Source: Ruthenibacterium sp. (GTDB lineage: Bacteria; Bacillota; Clostridia; Oscillospirales; Ruminococcaceae). From it: DNA of 14,312 bases. Location: positions 1-14,312 of the forward strand of contig JAHHSK010000050.1 of NCBI GenBank assembly GCA_020025255.1, read 5' to 3'. The translations under genes and the position numbers were made by a program. Every line of letters starts with the position of its first letter. The first letter of the stretch is position 1. Below are positions 6,713-13,694 of the stretch, in pieces. Under the pieces are notes generated by a model, which saw only the letters and a list, made by a program, of their open reading frames with translations, was not told where the DNA came from and searched no databases.

Positions 6713-7459
6713 ATGAGATTAGCGAATAAGGTGGCAGTCATTACAGGCGGAAGCCGTGGAATCGGATTTGCCACAGTGCAGGCATTCCTGCGTGAAGGTG
6801 CAACCGTGATTCTGTGTGCCAGCAGACAGCAGACAGCAGATGCGGCAGTTGCACAGCTGAAAGAAAACGATCCGCAATGCCGCGTAGAGGGGATCTGCCC
6901 CGATCTTGCAAACTATGAATCGGTTAAAAATGCAATCGATGAGGTCGTTCGCAAATATGGGCGTGTGGACATTTTGGTAAATAATGCAGGCGTTTCAGAG
7001 CAAAAGCCGTTTGACCAATACGAGGAACAGGATTTCGACCGGGTCATGGATCTGAATGTCAAGGGCGTGTACAATGCTGCGCGTGCGGTAACGGAAACCA
7101 TGATCGCCCAGGGAAATGGCGTCATCCTGAACACCTCATCGGTTGTCAGCGTAACCGGCCAGCCCAGCGGCATCGCATACCCCACCAGCAAATTTGCAGT
7201 CAACGGGTTCACGCTGTCACTTGCGCGGGAGCTTGGCCCGAAGGGAATCCGTGTCAATGCGGTGGCACCCGGCATTACTGAAACGGATATGATGAAAGCA
7301 GTGCCGGATGCAGTGATCCAGCCGTTGATCGCAAGCATCCCGCTGCGCCGTTTGGGGCAGCCGGAGGACATTGCCAATGCGTTCGTGTTCCTTGCGTCCG
7401 ATGAAGCGGCCTATATTACCGGCGTAGTGCTGAACGTGGATGGCCTGGTTCGTCCCTGA
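6713..7459 (+). CDS. Short-chain dehydrogenase/reductase, FabG-like
   Basis: The 248-residue protein is a full-length classical SDR. It has the nucleotide-binding TGGSRGIG at 11-18, the NNAG motif at 90-93, and the catalytic tetrad Asn115, Ser143, Tyr156 and Lys160 (SAYPTSK-like context: IAYPTSK). Arg38 just after the second strand (CASR) favours NADP(H), by analogy with other SDRs. The family reduces ketones or oxidises secondary alcohols in the cytosol. Best matches would be annotated 3-oxoacyl-ACP reductase or sugar/polyol dehydrogenase, but no fatty-acid genes are nearby, so a role as the fatty-acid FabG is unlikely. AGGAGG lies 6 nt before the ATG. It is first in an operon with a small FUSC-like membrane protein 107 bp downstream. 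The substrate is unknown. Confidence 0.92.
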   Translation: MRLANKVAVITGGSRGIGFATVQAFLREGATVILCASRQQTADAAVAQLKENDPQCRVEGICPDLANYESVKNAIDEVVRKYGRVDILVNNAGVSEQKPFDQYEEQDFDRVMDLNVKGVYNAARAVTETMIAQGNGVILNTSSVVSVTGQPSGIAYPTSKFAVNGFTLSLARELGPKGIRVNAVAPGITETDMMKAVPDAVIQPLIASIPLRRLGQPEDIANAFVFLASDEAAYITGVVLNVDGLVRP

Positions 7460-7490
7460 CCCTTTGCGCCGAAACAGGGGGCAAAGCCGA

Positions 7491-7522
7491 CCTTTTCTGC
7501 TTCCAGAAGGACAGAGAAAAGG
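7491..7522 (+). repeat. Inverted repeat between dehydrogenase and exporter-like genes
   Basis: CCTTTTCT (7491-7498) and AGAAAAGG (7515-7522) form an 8-bp perfect stem with a 16-nt loop. No U-tract follows, so it is more likely an mRNA processing or stability element than a terminator, or it may be chance. Confidence 0.25.
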
Positions 7523-7566
7523 CGGTGGTGCGGCGCAGCAGGCTGCATACAAAGGAGAACACAAGA

Positions 7567-8130
7567 ATGAAAGACCATAAGCCGGTGCATGCCCCGATTC
7601 CCGGTTTGGGACTGCGCAGCCTGAAAACGGCATTTGCGGTGGCGCTTACTGCGGTACTGTATTTGTTTTTGCCGGGGCGAAACCCCACCTTTGCCTGCAT
7701 TGGGGCGATGTTCGGGCTGGGGGCGGATAAGGAAAATTCCCGCCTGAGCGGCGGCAACCGCTTTTTTGGCACGATCATCGGCGGAGTTTTGGGAATGCTG
7801 CTGTATGCGGCGGAACATTTTATCGCACCGCAAGGCAGCTATCTGCTGCGTCTGCCGCTTGCTTTTATCGGTACGATCCTGCTGATCATGGCCTGCGTAT
7901 TATGCCGCTGGCCGGGCGGGGTGCAGCCGGGCGGTGTCGTGTTGTGCATTATCCTGTTCAATACCCCGCCCAATCATATGAGTTATGCCTTTGCGCGCAT
8001 GCTGGATACCGGCATCGGCGTTGCGGTTGCTCTTTTGGTGAACGATCTGTTTTCCCGCACGCGGCTGGAACGCTGGATGCGCTGCATCCGAGCGGGAAGA
8101 GAGACACAGGATACCGAATGCAGAAAATAA
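7567..8130 (+). CDS. Small FUSC / aromatic acid exporter-like membrane protein
   Basis: This 187-residue protein has about four to five hydrophobic segments. Its pattern LRSLKTAFAVALTAVLYLF, then PTFACIGAMFGL and NRFFGTIIGGVLGMLLY, is typical of the membrane half of FUSC/ArAE proteins. RMLDTGIGVAVALLVNDLF near the end is the second typical FUSC stretch. Full ArAE exporters add a cytosolic C-terminal domain that is absent here, so this is a short family version. The true start is ATG 7567, with AAAGGAG 9 nt upstream; a longer reading from 7525 lacks a ribosome site. It shares the dehydrogenase promoter and ends just before a strong terminator. A role in exporting an organic acid or a related product of the dehydrogenase reaction is inferred from the pairing only. 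Confidence 0.75.
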   Translation: MKDHKPVHAPIPGLGLRSLKTAFAVALTAVLYLFLPGRNPTFACIGAMFGLGADKENSRLSGGNRFFGTIIGGVLGMLLYAAEHFIAPQGSYLLRLPLAFIGTILLIMACVLCRWPGGVQPGGVVLCIILFNTPPNHMSYAFARMLDTGIGVAVALLVNDLFSRTRLERWMRCIRAGRETQDTECRK

Positions 8131-8140
8131 AATCGAATCA

Positions 8141-8182
8141 AAAGACAGCCGCCCGCAGCTTGAAGCGGGCGGCTGTCTTTTT
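8141..8182 (+). terminator. Strong rho-independent terminator after the FUSC-like gene
   Basis: The arms 8141-8156 and 8165-8180 (core GACAGCCGCCCGC / GCGGGCGGCTGTC) pair perfectly around the loop AGCTTGAA and end in TTTTT. It lies 10 bp after the stop codon. The core matches the terminator at 4505. Confidence 0.95.
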
Positions 8183-8223
8183 GCAAAGAAGGCGAAACGG
8201 CACAGGATACCGCGCTGCGGCGA

Positions 8224-8237
8224 TTGTCCATGGACAA
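8224..8237. repeat. 14-bp perfect palindrome in a convergent intergenic region
   Basis: TTGTCCATGGACAA reads the same on both strands. It lies between the two terminators at the end of converging operons. No gene start is close, so a promoter-operator role is unlikely; it may only extend the termination structure. Confidence 0.35.
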
Positions 8238-8246
8238 AAAAGGCAA

Positions 8247-8283
8247 AACAGGCTGTATCCGCGGATACAGCCTGTTGTTTTTT
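8247..8283. terminator. Long palindromic bidirectional terminator of the sulfatase operon
   Basis: Positions 8247-8276 form a perfect 30-nt palindrome centred on CCGCGG, giving a long stem with a minimal loop. On the plus strand GTTTTTT follows; on the minus strand the hairpin is followed by a T-rich TTGCCTTTTTTG. It lies 33 bp after the stop codon of the minus-strand GPH symporter gene. Confidence 0.9.
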
Positions 8284-8309
8284 GCGGGATCTTCAAAAGG
8301 CGGCCGAGG

Positions 8310-9731
8310 TCAGTTGGCGTTGATCTGTTCGGCTTCTTTTGCCTGGCGTTCTTTCAGGGCGGCCTGGATTTCGACCATACGTTCTTCCGTAAGCGGATAG
8401 AAACGCATGGCAATCAGCGTGGCAAGATGACCCAGAATCAAGGGAACGCAGAAGATGAGCATGATCGTCCAATAAAATTTATCACTGATCCAGGTATCGG
8501 TGGCAAGCTTCTGCGAACCGACACCGGCAAGGGTGAGGGCAAAGCCGACAAGGGTAGAACCAAAAGCGGAGATGCATTTGTCCACAAATGTGAAAATCGT
8601 ACCCATGATGCCGGGAATGAATTTGCCGGAACGATAGGTTTCATAGTCTGCGCAGTCTGCGATCATCGGGTTGACCATGCCGGTGAGGGAAGAAGTCAGG
8701 CACTGCTGCAGCGCCCAAACCGTCAGGAACAGGATCGTTGTTTCCGGACGTGCACCGATCACCAGCATGACGATCAGCAGGATCATGCTGATCCAGGTGA
8801 AGCACACAAACGGCTTTTTCAGGCCGTATTTTCGGGCAAAGTTGATCAGGAACACAGAAAGCAGCATCGTGGGCACCATGCGGATCATGCCGTAAGTGCC
8901 GGAAAGTGCGTTGTTCAGCAAAAGGTTTGAGAAAATGTAAACGGAAACCGAGCCCATCATCAGGTTTGCCAGTTTATCTGTGGAAGCTGCGACCACCAGC
9001 ATCTGGATCGCGCGGTTGCCCTTGAGTACGTTCCATGTATCCTTCAAAGATACCTTCTGCTGGACAAGAGTGCCGAAGTTTTCGGGAACATCACAGCGGC
9101 GGATGCCGATTATGGCTAGAATGGTGGAAACGCCCATAACGGCAACGAATACCCATACGATATCTTTCCACAGCTGCGGATCGAGCATCTTCAGTTCATA
9201 GCGCGGAGCCATGATCGTTGTCATGACAAGAGGAAGCACAGCGCCGCTTACCCCGTTGGTGATCGATTGGAACTGTGCAAACAGCGGACGCTGCTTGGGG
9301 TCTTTTGTCAGGATCGCCTGCGCGGCACGGGTGGATACCGTTTGGAAGGTATAGCCGATGATATATACGGCATACAGCACGGCGGTGTACGCATATTTTG
9401 CGGCGGTGCCCCATTCTTCCGGCGTATTGAACAGCAGAACCATAGGAATGCACATCAGAAAAAAGCTGGCGGCAATAAAAGGACGGAACTTTCCGAAGCG
9501 GGAGTTGGTTTTATCGATGACAAGACCGATGATCGGATCGGTAATGCCGTCCCATACGCGCATCAAGGTGGCAATGATGCCAACGACCGAAGCGGCAAGA
9601 CCCAATACGTTCTGCGTGAAGAACATATAATAGCCCATGAGCATCAGGGCGCCGTTGCTGGATACCGTGTTGAAGGTGTAAAGAAAAATTTCCCAGTTTT
9701 TTGTTTTATGGGGTTCTTTTAACTGTCCCAT
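8310..9731 (-). CDS. GPH-family (MelB-like) cation:sugar symporter of the sulfatase operon
   Basis: This 473-residue integral membrane protein has about 12 hydrophobic segments and the GPH signature DGITDPIIG, with Asp61 and Asp65 at the cation-site positions, followed by GKFRPF at 80-85. It imports a glycoside or similar compound with Na+ or H+. It is only distantly similar to the symporter at 2208, so the two do not look like a recent duplication. It is the last gene of the lacI-hydrolase-sulfatase-symporter cluster, 13 bp after the sulfatase stop, and its ribosome site TAAGGAGG overlaps that stop codon, which suggests translational coupling. The likely cargo is a sulfated and perhaps esterified mono- or oligosaccharide, inferred from the enzymes it travels with. 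Confidence 0.93.
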   Translation of the reverse strand: MGQLKEPHKTKNWEIFLYTFNTVSSNGALMLMGYYMFFTQNVLGLAASVVGIIATLMRVWDGITDPIIGLVIDKTNSRFGKFRPFIAASFFLMCIPMVLLFNTPEEWGTAAKYAYTAVLYAVYIIGYTFQTVSTRAAQAILTKDPKQRPLFAQFQSITNGVSGAVLPLVMTTIMAPRYELKMLDPQLWKDIVWVFVAVMGVSTILAIIGIRRCDVPENFGTLVQQKVSLKDTWNVLKGNRAIQMLVVAASTDKLANLMMGSVSVYIFSNLLLNNALSGTYGMIRMVPTMLLSVFLINFARKYGLKKPFVCFTWISMILLIVMLVIGARPETTILFLTVWALQQCLTSSLTGMVNPMIADCADYETYRSGKFIPGIMGTIFTFVDKCISAFGSTLVGFALTLAGVGSQKLATDTWISDKFYWTIMLIFCVPLILGHLATLIAMRFYPLTEERMVEIQAALKERQAKEAEQINAN

Positions 9732-9744
9732 TGTGAGATCCTCC

Positions 9745-11496
9745 TTAAATTAAAAACATGCGCATCATATTTTGCATCGGGCCGCTCTGACCTGCGGGAA
9801 GGAATTTCGGCATCAGCCCGATCACCAGTTCTTCATCAATGGGCTTGCCGCACAGTTGCTGCTCGTTTTTCACCTCCGTTATGATTTTTTCCTGCAGTTG
9901 TGTGCTTAAAGTAGATAACAGTATATTCAGCGCTTTGTTTCCCTTGGGTGTGAACACAAGCGAGTTTTCCTTGATGTAATCATCCGATCTCTGTCTGCCG
10001 CAGTGCAGCATTGCCGGGGTGAGCGCACCTTCTTTTACAATGCCGATGCGTTCATACTGCTCTTGCGGGGCTTCGTTTTCCCGCATCATATCCCGCATCC
10101 GGTTCAGAAGATGAAGTTCGATTTCATCGTTGACGATGGGATGCTTTTGTTCGGGATCGCTTTGCAGGTCATACAGCGCGCTGCCGAACCAGTAGGTGCT
10201 GATGCCGTTGTGCTGTGGAATCTTCATCACGCGTGCACCGCGCGTGAATTCAAACGTGGCAAGTTCGGTTTCGCGCAGCTCATCGGGGGAAAACTGGCAG
10301 TTCATGTGGTTGGCAATCAGGGTGTATTCATAAAGCGGTTCGTTTTTTGCGCTTTGCGGCGCGCGCATGTACACATAGCGTCCGTCGGTGATGTTGATAT
10401 GTCCGCCGAAAACGCCGAACAAGGCGGTTTCCCGGATCGGTTCATCGGCGCGGATCACCGGTGTCAGGCTGTGTCCGTCGGCAAACTTCAGCGGCTGTGC
10501 ACCGAAATATTCTGCCAAAGTCGGGGCGATATCGATCGTCTGCACCAAAGAACGGCGGCGTTCGTTCTTTTGATCGGGATAGCGCGGATCGTAAAGGAAC
10601 ATCGGGATATGGATCAGCTCGTCGTACCAGGGCATCATGTTCTTGCCCATCATTTCCCGTTCGCCTAAAAGGAATCCGTGGTCGGTGTTGACGATCAGCA
10701 TGGTATCCTTCCACAGATCCTTTGCATCAAATTCATCCAAAAGCTTGCCCAGATAGTGGTCGCACATCGAAAGCAGTGCGGCGTATTCCAGCTGCACATG
10801 TTTCGTTGCAGCTTCGCCGTAATTGTTATAGCCGTAATCCGGCCAATCCAGATTCTTGCCGGTGTACTCATCCGGGTACAGATCCTTGTATGCCTGCTGC
10901 GTGAAGAACGGCTCGTGCGGGTCGAATGCTTCGATCTGTAAAAACCAATGGTCGGAATTGCAGTTGCGTTCGATAAAATCGAGGCCGCGCGCAAAGGTGC
11001 GCGCCTGCGGCATTTTTTCTTCGGCATCCAGAAAACTGCGGTTGATCCAGTCATGCCGCCAGTTTTCGCCGGTGCACCGGCGGGAAAGGGTTTCCGGGAA
11101 TTGGGGGCGTTCCACTTGGCCGATCCATGGGTCGCCCTGCTGTCCGCGGATGATTTCATGGCTGTCGAATTTTGTCAGATAGCCGGAACCGCCGTCCTCC
11201 CAGTAATGGAAATGATCGGTGACAATGTGCGTATATACCCCCTGCTTTTTCAGGTTGACGATCACGGATTCGTCAAACGGCTCCATGGGCGTCCAGAACC
11301 GGTGCAGAAAATTATAGCGTCCGGTGTGCAGCTCGCGGCGCGCAGGCATACAGGGCATGCTGCCGCCGTAGCAGCAATCAAATGTAAGGGTTTTTTCGGC
11401 AAGCCGTTGAAAGTTCGGCATCTGCGTCCATTCACATCCGAAATTCGGAAGGAAACGTCGGTTCAGAGAATCAAACATCAACATGACAGCTTTCAT
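9745..11496 (-). CDS. Cytosolic cysteine-type sulfatase (formylglycine-dependent)
   Basis: This 583-residue protein belongs to the alkaline phosphatase-like sulfatase superfamily. The modification signature CMPAR begins at Cys49 and is followed by RELHTGR, so Cys49 should be converted to formylglycine. Metal-site residues are Asp9 (in MLMFDSLNRR, where Ser10 replaces the common second Asp) and the NTDHG pair Asp272-His273. FDPHEPF at 191-197 is the usual conserved middle motif. There is no signal peptide: the catalytic strand starts at residue 2, so the enzyme stays in the cytosol. In anaerobes formylglycine is made by a radical-SAM enzyme, and none is encoded in this window. The ATG overlaps the hydrolase stop codon (ATGA) and its ribosome site AAGGAGG lies within the hydrolase's last codons. 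It probably desulfates an imported sugar. A phosphonate or phosphodiester monoesterase from the same superfamily is the main alternative. Confidence 0.9.
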   Translation of the reverse strand: MKAVMLMFDSLNRRFLPNFGCEWTQMPNFQRLAEKTLTFDCCYGGSMPCMPARRELHTGRYNFLHRFWTPMEPFDESVIVNLKKQGVYTHIVTDHFHYWEDGGSGYLTKFDSHEIIRGQQGDPWIGQVERPQFPETLSRRCTGENWRHDWINRSFLDAEEKMPQARTFARGLDFIERNCNSDHWFLQIEAFDPHEPFFTQQAYKDLYPDEYTGKNLDWPDYGYNNYGEAATKHVQLEYAALLSMCDHYLGKLLDEFDAKDLWKDTMLIVNTDHGFLLGEREMMGKNMMPWYDELIHIPMFLYDPRYPDQKNERRRSLVQTIDIAPTLAEYFGAQPLKFADGHSLTPVIRADEPIRETALFGVFGGHINITDGRYVYMRAPQSAKNEPLYEYTLIANHMNCQFSPDELRETELATFEFTRGARVMKIPQHNGISTYWFGSALYDLQSDPEQKHPIVNDEIELHLLNRMRDMMRENEAPQEQYERIGIVKEGALTPAMLHCGRQRSDDYIKENSLVFTPKGNKALNILLSTLSTQLQEKIITEVKNEQQLCGKPIDEELVIGLMPKFLPAGQSGPMQNMMRMFLI

Positions 11497-12365
11497 TCTT
11501 TTTCCTCCTTCGGGTTCAAAAGTCCCTGTTCGATCAGGAACATTTCCATACGATATTTGGTTTGTTCGTAGTAAAAATTATGCGGGCTGCGTCCGGGATT
11601 GAAAAAGCCATGCGTACAGCCGGGATATTCTTCGACCTCGATATAATTTCCGCTGCGGCGGTACTGTTCGGCAAAACGATGCACCGTGGAGCAAAGCGGA
11701 TCGTCTGTTCCCTGAAGGATCAATGCCGGGGGCAAGCCGGCGCGCAGATGGGTGCAGCAGGAGTATTTTTCAGGATGCTGTATCATATCGTCAGAGCAGC
11801 TGCGGATGAGCTGTACGGCATCTGCGCGGATCTCTTCACCGCTTTCCCCGACCATGCCGCAGCCGAAAGCGTCTTTTTCCAAAGCAAGCTCCAGCATCGG
11901 GTTAAAAAGAACCATAGCGCATGGCGCACAGCAGGGCGGGGTTTGCCACAGCTCGGAAAGGATCACCGTACTGGCGGCAATCATACCGCCTGCCGAACCG
12001 CCGGACACCACAAGCTTTTCCTGGTTGACACCAAAATGCGCGGCGTTTTCGATGATATATTTCAGCGCGCAGCGGCCGTCATACAGGCAATCTGAAATTT
12101 TTACGCCGTCTTCGACCGTAAGGCGGTAATCCGGCGTAAAAACAACCAGCCCCTTATGGGCGAAGTATTCGCTCTGCATACGGAAATGGTCCATATCATT
12201 TTTGCAAAAACCGCCGCCGAACCAGAAAATAATACCCGGACGACGGTCATTGGGCGTCCATGACTGCGGAAGGAATACCTTCATCGGCAGATCGCGCACA
12301 TCGGAACGGGAGATCGTTATCCGTTCTATGGAAAGATCCGTATAAAGGTTCTTTTGAATCTGCAT
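11493..12365 (-). CDS. Alpha/beta-hydrolase, probable carbohydrate esterase
   Basis: The 290-residue protein is a full alpha/beta-hydrolase of the HSL/acetyl-esterase type. Motifs in order: FWFGGGF (47-53), taking the place of the HGGG oxyanion-hole loop but with Phe49 for His; GGSAGG with nucleophile Ser124; GTDDP with the acid Asp222 (or Asp221); and CTHGFF with His252. The catalytic triad is therefore complete. There is no signal peptide, so it works in the cytosol. It is unusually rich in cysteine (for example CC at 145-146 and 203-204), consistent with a reducing compartment. AAGGAGA lies 7-8 nt before ATG 12365. It overlaps the sulfatase gene by 4 bp, so the two are coupled. The best guess is removal of an acetyl or other acyl group from the same imported sugar the sulfatase attacks. 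A peptidase or lactonase role cannot be excluded. Confidence 0.87.
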   Translation of the reverse strand: MQIQKNLYTDLSIERITISRSDVRDLPMKVFLPQSWTPNDRRPGIIFWFGGGFCKNDMDHFRMQSEYFAHKGLVVFTPDYRLTVEDGVKISDCLYDGRCALKYIIENAAHFGVNQEKLVVSGGSAGGMIAASTVILSELWQTPPCCAPCAMVLFNPMLELALEKDAFGCGMVGESGEEIRADAVQLIRSCSDDMIQHPEKYSCCTHLRAGLPPALILQGTDDPLCSTVHRFAEQYRRSGNYIEVEEYPGCTHGFFNPGRSPHNFYYEQTKYRMEMFLIEQGLLNPKEEKE

Positions 12366-12387
12366 GGCTGCATCTCCTTAAAAAATA

Positions 12388-12407
12388 TTTTGGGAACGTT
12401 CCCAAAA
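12388..12407. promoter_or_regulatory. Perfect 20-bp palindrome, probable LacI-family operator
   Basis: TTTTGGGAACGTTCCCAAAA is perfectly symmetric about a central CG, the hallmark of LacI/GalR operators. It lies 22 bp upstream of the hydrolase ATG and downstream of the lacI-type gene. No convincing -35/-10 pair was found around it, so it may act on a weak promoter or as a block to read-through from lacI. A partial copy lies at the lacI promoter (13492-13506). Confidence 0.8.
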
Positions 12408-12463
12408 ATGGGAAAAAGAACACCCGGCCAAGGAAAGAAAGAGAATACGCACAACAAGTGACG

Positions 12464-13474
12464 TTACAGCGAAACTACGGAATGGCGGTCGCACAATTCA
12501 AATTTACACGTTACATCCATATATTCCAGTGCAGGATCTTCCAGTGCGCGCAGCATCATCTGTGCGGCCTGCAGCCCATATTCATAATCCGGCAGTACGA
12601 TCGAGGTGATGCCGCCTTCTTCCGAGGTTTGTTCGGTACCGCGTTCGATGGAAATAATGGAAAAGTCATGCCCTGTAGGCAGGCCGTTTTGTGCAAAATA
12701 ATCGCGGATCAGAGTTGCGTGGGTAAGCTGATCGGCAAAAAGAGCAGTATAGTGTCCCTGCTGATACTGATGCAGCATTTTTTGCAGCAGTGCGTTATCG
12801 AGCTGGATGTCATGCAGGCAGAAAAAGGAATTGGGATCCGCGCTGATCCCATACTGCGCACAGGCGTCCCGATAGGCATCCAAGCGTCGGTTCTGGAAAA
12901 TATGCCCATAGGAATGCGAAAGAACCGTAAGGATGCGCTGATGACCGCGCTGCATAAAATAATCATACACAAGGTAGGAATAATCGTAGTTGCCCATATA
13001 GATACGAAAGCCTTTGTCCGGCGCAATGCGTTCGCCGGTGTATACGACCTCTCGATGATTCAAAATAGCCTGACGCAGAGATTCGTTTTCGATATTCTGC
13101 ATGTAGATCAAGCCATCGACCATGTGCTGTTCCAAAAACTGGAACGGTGCCGCTTCGCCGCTGGGCTTCTGCTGTTCATTGATGAACAGCACAGAATATC
13201 CGTGTTCATATAAAAGATGCATGATCCCGGCAAGACGCGAGGTAGAGGATGCATCCAGCAGGATATCCGAAGAATTGATGATGATGCCGATGACATAGCT
13301 CTGCGCGCCGCGCAGGGTGCGTGCAGATTGATTGGGATGATAGCCGGTTTCTTCCAGAACACGAAGGACTGCACGGCGCGATTTTTCACTGACGCTGCCG
13401 GAATTCAAAACACGCGATACCGTGCTCTTGGAAACGCCCGCCTTTTGGGCAATATCGTATATGGAATATTTCAT
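12464..13474 (-). CDS. LacI/GalR-family transcriptional regulator of the sulfatase operon
   Basis: The 336-residue protein has the canonical N-terminal LacI helix-turn-helix, SIYDIAQKAGVSKSTVSRVLN (4-24), then the hinge helix NQSARTLRG with the minor-groove leucine, and a periplasmic-binding-protein-like sugar-sensing domain from about residue 60 to the end. It represses target genes in the cytosol until a sugar ligand binds. The start is ATG 13474, preceded by AGGAGG at 13486-13481. A longer reading from 13540 is rejected because it would begin upstream of the promoter's -10 box. It is first in line with the hydrolase, sulfatase and symporter genes, separated by 98 bp that hold a perfect palindrome. 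A related half-conserved palindrome follows its own promoter, so it very likely regulates both itself and the operon. The inducer is presumably derived from the imported sulfated sugar. Confidence 0.95.
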   Translation of the reverse strand: MKYSIYDIAQKAGVSKSTVSRVLNSGSVSEKSRRAVLRVLEETGYHPNQSARTLRGAQSYVIGIIINSSDILLDASSTSRLAGIMHLLYEHGYSVLFINEQQKPSGEAAPFQFLEQHMVDGLIYMQNIENESLRQAILNHREVVYTGERIAPDKGFRIYMGNYDYSYLVYDYFMQRGHQRILTVLSHSYGHIFQNRRLDAYRDACAQYGISADPNSFFCLHDIQLDNALLQKMLHQYQQGHYTALFADQLTHATLIRDYFAQNGLPTGHDFSIISIERGTEQTSEEGGITSIVLPDYEYGLQAAQMMLRALEDPALEYMDVTCKFELCDRHSVVSL

Positions 13475-13491
13475 TCCGCGCCTCCTGTCAT

Positions 13492-13506
13492 GGTATCGTT
13501 CCCAAA
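13492..13506. promoter_or_regulatory. Imperfect LacI-type operator at the lacI promoter
   Basis: On the minus strand TTTGGGAACGATACC shares the left half-site and central CG of the perfect palindrome at 12388-12407; the right half differs at two of six core positions (GATACC versus GTTCCC). It lies 10 bp downstream of the TATAAT box, overlapping the start of transcription, as expected for an autorepression site. Confidence 0.65.
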
Positions 13507-13516
13507 CAATAGCTCC

Positions 13517-13545
13517 ATTATAATGATGCCCAAAAGACAAATCAA
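13517..13545 (-). promoter_or_regulatory. Promoter of the lacI-type gene and perhaps the whole operon
   Basis: TTGATT (13545-13540) and a perfect TATAAT (13522-13517) on the minus strand are separated by exactly 17 bp. The -35 matches the consensus at 4 of 6 positions. Confidence 0.85.
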
Positions 13546-13662
13546 GATGTTTTGTTGTTTTTTGGCAAAAAAATAAATTGCTTGTATGTTTATTGTGAAT
13601 ATTGACGAATCAGTGATCCGAACTGCGCAGCATCAAAGGAATACAGCAGGCATACGGACCTT

Positions 13663-13686
13663 TGCGGCAGGCACAGACCCGCCGCA
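13663..13686 (-). terminator. Weak hairpin after the membrane-protein gene
   Basis: On the minus strand TGCGGCGGG and CCTGCCGCA pair over 9 bp with one G-U around a 6-nt loop, 8 bp after the stop codon at 13695. Only AAAGG follows, not a U-run, so intrinsic termination is doubtful. A rho-type or 3'-end protecting role is possible. Confidence 0.35.
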
Positions 13687-13694
13687 GCATAAGA

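Noticed and set aside
10003..10668. 221-codon plus-strand frame opposite the sulfatase gene
   Set aside because: It is antisense to a gene with intact sulfatase motifs and lacks a ribosome site or domain.
13475..13540. Longer N-terminus for the LacI-family protein
   Set aside because: It would start at or before the -10 box of the promoter; LacI proteins normally begin a few residues before the helix-turn-helix, as with ATG 13474.
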